Of a stretch of DNA of 54,663 bases, positions 51,560 through 54,663 are shown piece after piece. This DNA is from Fibrobacter sp. Its GTDB lineage: Bacteria; Fibrobacterota; Fibrobacteria; Fibrobacterales; Fibrobacteraceae. Position 1 is the first letter of the stretch; each line of letters opens with the position of its first letter. The stretch covers positions 1 to 54,663 of the forward strand of contig JAFVGH010000117.1 in NCBI GenBank assembly GCA_017475045.1, written 5' to 3'. The position numbers were made by a program, and so were the translations under genes. Below the pieces are notes generated by a model. It did not search any database. It saw only the letters and a program-made list of their open reading frames with translations, and was not told the DNA's origin.

Positions 51560-53593
51560 ATGGAGAAATTTGGGTATCTATGCAAGGCCAAAACTTTGGC
51601 CGTCCTTGGCGCAGCGTGCCTAGCCACTGCCACATCCGCTTTCGCTGCAACCGCCGTGGTGCAGAAGCTGAACTACACCGACCAACTGCAGTCCTTCTAC
51701 AATCCGGACCGTGGTTTTTACAGTCACCAGGTCATTAATTTTAAGCCTGAGTCCACCACCCCTCCTAAACCCTACAGTAACAAAATCATCCACTTAAGGG
51801 CAACCATCGCCGCATTCTCGGATAACGCCACCTGGAAAGAGAACAACGAAGAAAAGCATGGAAAAACACAGGACCTGACCAATGCAATGCTGGATGATTT
51901 CCGCAGCTACTTGGAACAAGTTCGCGCCCAAAACAGCACCGTCATCGTCCGTTTCTGTTACGATTACAATTACAATGGTAAAGGCAACCAGGAGCCCTCC
52001 CAAGAATGGATTCTGAAACACACGCGACAACTATCCGCCGTCTTCAATGAATACAAGGATGTCATCATCTTTGTGGAACAGGGAATGTACGGCCCTTACG
52101 GCGAACAGCACACCAGCACCATCAGCAATCCGCTCTATGTGGGCGAAGGGCTCGCTACGCTTTTACAAAACACGGACCACGACGTAGATGTGGGACCCCG
52201 AAATCCGTCGGTTCTTGCCAGAGGACTGGGATTCTCCCCCGAAACGGTTCTGAATGCCGCAGGCGATACCACCGCCTGGAACTACAACGTTTCCTTCAAC
52301 ATCGACCATCCCTATTTCAAGTTCAAGGCCGATTCCCTGAAAGAAGATATCTACCGTGTAGGATTTTTCAACGACGGATACCTGGGAACCCAATACGACT
52401 ATGGTACCTGGGGAAGCGTTTGTGCCACAAGCATCTGCCGACAAGAAGCCGTTGCCTTTATGGAAACCTACGGTAAGAATGTTCCTTACGGTGGTGAAGC
52501 ACTCACCACTGCAGAAGGTTGGAAAAAAATCAATACAGTAGAATTCCTTTCTTACGAAGGATTCCGCACCCACACCAGCTACCTGAATATTTCGTGGAAC
52601 TACAACCTTATCAACGAGTGGAAAAAATCTGCATTCCATCCCCGAGACACCATCGACAAGGCCTATGAATCCTATACCGATGGTGAAGGAACCTTACAGA
52701 ACACCGCCTTCAAGTACATCGACGACCATCTGGGTTATCGCTACGTGCTTCGGGAATCCAAGATGATGGATAGCCTCGGAACAGAAAGCATACTAAAACT
52801 GGACATGAAAATCCAGAACGTGGGATTCGGCAACATGACCAAGGAACGTCCCGTGACCATCGTACTGCGGCCCGTCACCGAATCCACAAAAGATACCGTC
52901 TATGGCGAGCCACAAGAAATCAAGCCTTGTGACGGATTTGACCCGCAGAACATTCTCAGCCGCAAGGTGGTACTGAAATCAGCGCTTGACGACAACGGAA
53001 ACATCGCCGACTACGACAACGTGAAATCCGAAACCACCTTTGACGGAATCAACCAAGTGATGGTGGCAGTAAAACTGCCCAAGACCCTTTCCGAAGGAAA
53101 GTACGCCGTCTACCTTAGAATTTCACAATACGGAAATTGGCCCGCCGACTCTAACTATTCCGCGGTACGTTTCGCCAACGACTCCAACTATTACGACAAG
53201 GAAACCGGTGCAAACTACATAGGCAGTTTTGTGCTAAGCAAGAGTGCCTCTGTAGTCAAGCCCTCCAAGGATGCATGCCCGTCACTGCTTCCCAAAAGCA
53301 GCTCCTCTGCCGCTCAGCCCAAGTCTAGCAGTAGCAAAAAGACATCAATCATTCCGCAAGCGGGCTTGGTGTCAGCAAGCACCATCCATATGGAAATTTA
53401 CGCAAACAGCCTTACGGTGCAAAATGCACAACGGGTAGAAATTTTTGACCTGATGGGCCACAAGCTTATGGCTCGGGATCTGCCAACACAGGCAGCCACA
53501 ATTCCGCTGAATAAAATGCCTCACAGCACCCTGCTGGTGCGGGCTTATGGCGCCGGCACCGTCAAGACGCAAGTCGTAAACCTTACGCCTTGA
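51560..53593 (+). CDS. Secreted DUF4874/DUF4832 protein with sorting-like C-terminus
   Basis: 677 residues. A signal peptide (about 1-29, ending SAFA) is followed by the DUF4874 region opening with NPDRGFYSHQ (residue 49 on) and VIVRFCYDYN ... VEQGMYGPYGE. DUF4832 comes next (ETYGKNVPYGGEALTT, FLSYEGFRTHTSYLN) with a beta-rich C-terminal part. A Ser-rich linker (about 577-594) precedes a tail with VEIFDLMGHKLMARDLP ... LLVRAYGAGTVKTQVVNL, resembling T9SS-type sorting domains. Function of the DUFs is not established; glycan-related surface roles are likely given the context. Its end overlaps cysS by 11 bp. Confidence 0.8.
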   Translation: MEKFGYLCKAKTLAVLGAACLATATSAFAATAVVQKLNYTDQLQSFYNPDRGFYSHQVINFKPESTTPPKPYSNKIIHLRATIAAFSDNATWKENNEEKHGKTQDLTNAMLDDFRSYLEQVRAQNSTVIVRFCYDYNYNGKGNQEPSQEWILKHTRQLSAVFNEYKDVIIFVEQGMYGPYGEQHTSTISNPLYVGEGLATLLQNTDHDVDVGPRNPSVLARGLGFSPETVLNAAGDTTAWNYNVSFNIDHPYFKFKADSLKEDIYRVGFFNDGYLGTQYDYGTWGSVCATSICRQEAVAFMETYGKNVPYGGEALTTAEGWKKINTVEFLSYEGFRTHTSYLNISWNYNLINEWKKSAFHPRDTIDKAYESYTDGEGTLQNTAFKYIDDHLGYRYVLRESKMMDSLGTESILKLDMKIQNVGFGNMTKERPVTIVLRPVTESTKDTVYGEPQEIKPCDGFDPQNILSRKVVLKSALDDNGNIADYDNVKSETTFDGINQVMVAVKLPKTLSEGKYAVYLRISQYGNWPADSNYSAVRFANDSNYYDKETGANYIGSFVLSKSASVVKPSKDACPSLLPKSSSSAAQPKSSSSKKTSIIPQAGLVSASTIHMEIYANSLTVQNAQRVEIFDLMGHKLMARDLPTQAATIPLNKMPHSTLLVRAYGAGTVKTQVVNLTP

Positions 53594-54663
53594 TTTCCCA
53601 GGTCGTGCCTTCCTTGGAGTCCTTGATGACAACATTCATCGCGGCGAGTTCGTCGCGGATGCGGTCACTTTCGGCCCAGTTCTTGGCTGCACGGGCTTCC
53701 TTACGGGCAGCAATTAGCGCTTCAATCTTCGCGACATCCACGCCGTCGTTTGCACCCTTCTTGGCGTATTCTTCACGAGGCTGGTCGAGCTTCAATCCGA
53801 AAATCTGGTCGAAGTCGGCCACCAGGGCGGCCTTCTCGCCGTCGTCGATATCGCTCTTGAGCATCGTGTTCATGATACCGAGGGCACGCGGCATGTTCAG
53901 GTCATCACCGATGGCGTCCTTGAATTCATTCTGGAATGCCTTGGCAGCTTCGCTAGTGATGGCGGTTGCCTTGCCGATCAGCGGGTCCGTCTTCTTGTGC
54001 AAGCTCTTCAGGCCTTCCTTGGCGCCTTCCAAAGCTTCCCATGTGAAGTTCAGGTAGTTGCGGTAGTGGCTGCCAATGGCGAAGAAGCGGTAGTCCAGCG
54101 GGTTGAAGCCGCGGTCCATGAGGAGCGAAACCGTCAGGAATTCGCCGCTGGATTTACTCATCTTGCCGAACTTCTGTTCGGTGGTGCCGTCTTCTAGCTT
54201 TTCTTCGCTTGCGGTGCGCAGGAATTCACCGTGCATCCAGAATCGGGCGAACTGAACGCCGTTGGCGCATTCGCTCTGGGCAATTTCGTTCGTGTGGTGC
54301 ACGCGGATGTGGTCGGTACCACCGCAGTGAATGTCGAGCGTCGGGCCGTTGTACTTCATGGCCATGGCGGAGCATTCGATGTGCCAGCCGGGGAAACCAA
54401 CGCCCCACGGGCTGTCCCATTCCATGGCGCGCTTCTTGTCCTTCGGGCTGAACTTCCACAGAGCGAAGTCGGTGGCGTTCTTCTTTTCGCCCATGTCGAT
54501 GCGGCTACCCTTGCGCAGGTTTTCCACGTCGAGGCGTGCGAAGTCGGCGTAGCGCGGGAACTTAAGGCTGTCGAAGTAGATGCCGTCGGATGTGCGGTAG
54601 GTGTAGCCCTTTTCTTCGAGGGTCTTCACCAGTTCAATCTGTTCCTGGATGTGCTGCGTGGCA
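53583..54663 (-). CDS. cysS: Cysteinyl-tRNA synthetase, N-terminus cut by window edge
   Basis: About 360 C-terminal codons visible; the HIGH motif and first zinc ligand lie beyond the right edge. Visible family features: ATQHIQEQIELV entering the edge, SPWGVGFPGWHIECSAM (zinc-binding region), DIHCGGTDHIRVHHTNEIAQSE, and the KMSKS loop in FGKMSKSSGEFLTV. The C-terminal anticodon-binding helices (DDLNMPRALGIMNTML, ARKEARAAKNWAESDRIRDEL) are complete. Convergent with the secreted DUF4832 gene, sharing 11 bp. Confidence 0.96.
   Translation of the reverse strand, partial: ATQHIQEQIELVKTLEEKGYTYRTSDGIYFDSLKFPRYADFARLDVENLRKGSRIDMGEKKNATDFALWKFSPKDKKRAMEWDSPWGVGFPGWHIECSAMAMKYNGPTLDIHCGGTDHIRVHHTNEIAQSECANGVQFARFWMHGEFLRTASEEKLEDGTTEQKFGKMSKSSGEFLTVSLLMDRGFNPLDYRFFAIGSHYRNYLNFTWEALEGAKEGLKSLHKKTDPLIGKATAITSEAAKAFQNEFKDAIGDDLNMPRALGIMNTMLKSDIDDGEKAALVADFDQIFGLKLDQPREEYAKKGANDGVDVAKIEALIAARKEARAAKNWAESDRIRDELAAMNVVIKDSKEGTTWEIKA

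Overview
The window looks like chromosomal DNA from a Fibrobacter-type bacterium (Fibrobacterota, FCB group). This is an inference from several traits: serine-rich linkers in exported proteins, a C-terminal sorting-like tail on a secreted protein, a GH57/DUF3536 enzyme, and AT-rich TATATTT-type boxes just upstream of many start codons. Most of the content is core metabolism and housekeeping. I see no phage, transposase, integrase, CRISPR array or rRNA. Genes are dense on both strands. The longest non-coding gaps are about 230 bp (40025-40257), 205 bp (34638-34842) and 190 bp (41515-41706); no gap exceeds 300 bp.

Layout. 1-2758 (-): metH, running off the left edge, divergent from a GH57 enzyme, hpt and a membrane protein (2882-6327, +). 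6335-11123 (-): operon gltX, a zinc-ribbon/BON protein, a WYL regulator, queA. 11244: tRNA-Leu(TAA) and a small unknown gene. 11783-17241 (-): operon ftsX, envC-like, holB, recJ, an AgmX-like protein. 17284-21370 (+): ybbR-like, tsaD, a DEAD-box helicase. 21374-26309: a degenerate transglycosylase-like protein, a groES paralogue, then aroC, lpxK, ravA-like (-). 26402-28378 (+): an exported protein and a phosphohexomutase. 28476-30165 (-): a two-gene alarmone module (ppGpp hydrolase, then synthetase). 30254-34637: an AGCS symporter, an AdoHcyase-like protein, a Na/Pi cotransporter. 34843-40024: a broken acid phosphatase, exported proteins including a paralogous pair, ispF, hisH, a lipoprotein, a C_GCAxxG_C_C protein. 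40258-45071: pgk, an acidic envelope protein, folB, comM, spoVG-like. 45235-51422: a CBM9-like protein, nnr, an MBL hydrolase, and a three-domain LplT-PlsC-acyl-ACP synthetase fusion. 51560-54663: a secreted DUF4874/DUF4832 protein and cysS, cut by the right edge.

The most interesting signals outside the annotated genes are: (1) a recurrent promoter pattern TTG/TTTG-N19-22-TAnnTTTN resembling the Bacteroidota housekeeping promoter; (2) two copies of a GTGTAATGTG-rich hairpin repeat, one of which supplies the start codon of lpxK; (3) a long imperfect hairpin after pgk followed by two terminators; (4) twin TGATTAATCA palindromes around the -10 box of the CBM9-nnr operon; (5) a structured leader upstream of the Na/Pi transporter. 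Among genes, the split alarmone hydrolase/synthetase pair, the AdoHcyase-like protein with altered catalytic residues and the acid phosphatase pseudogene deserve follow-up.
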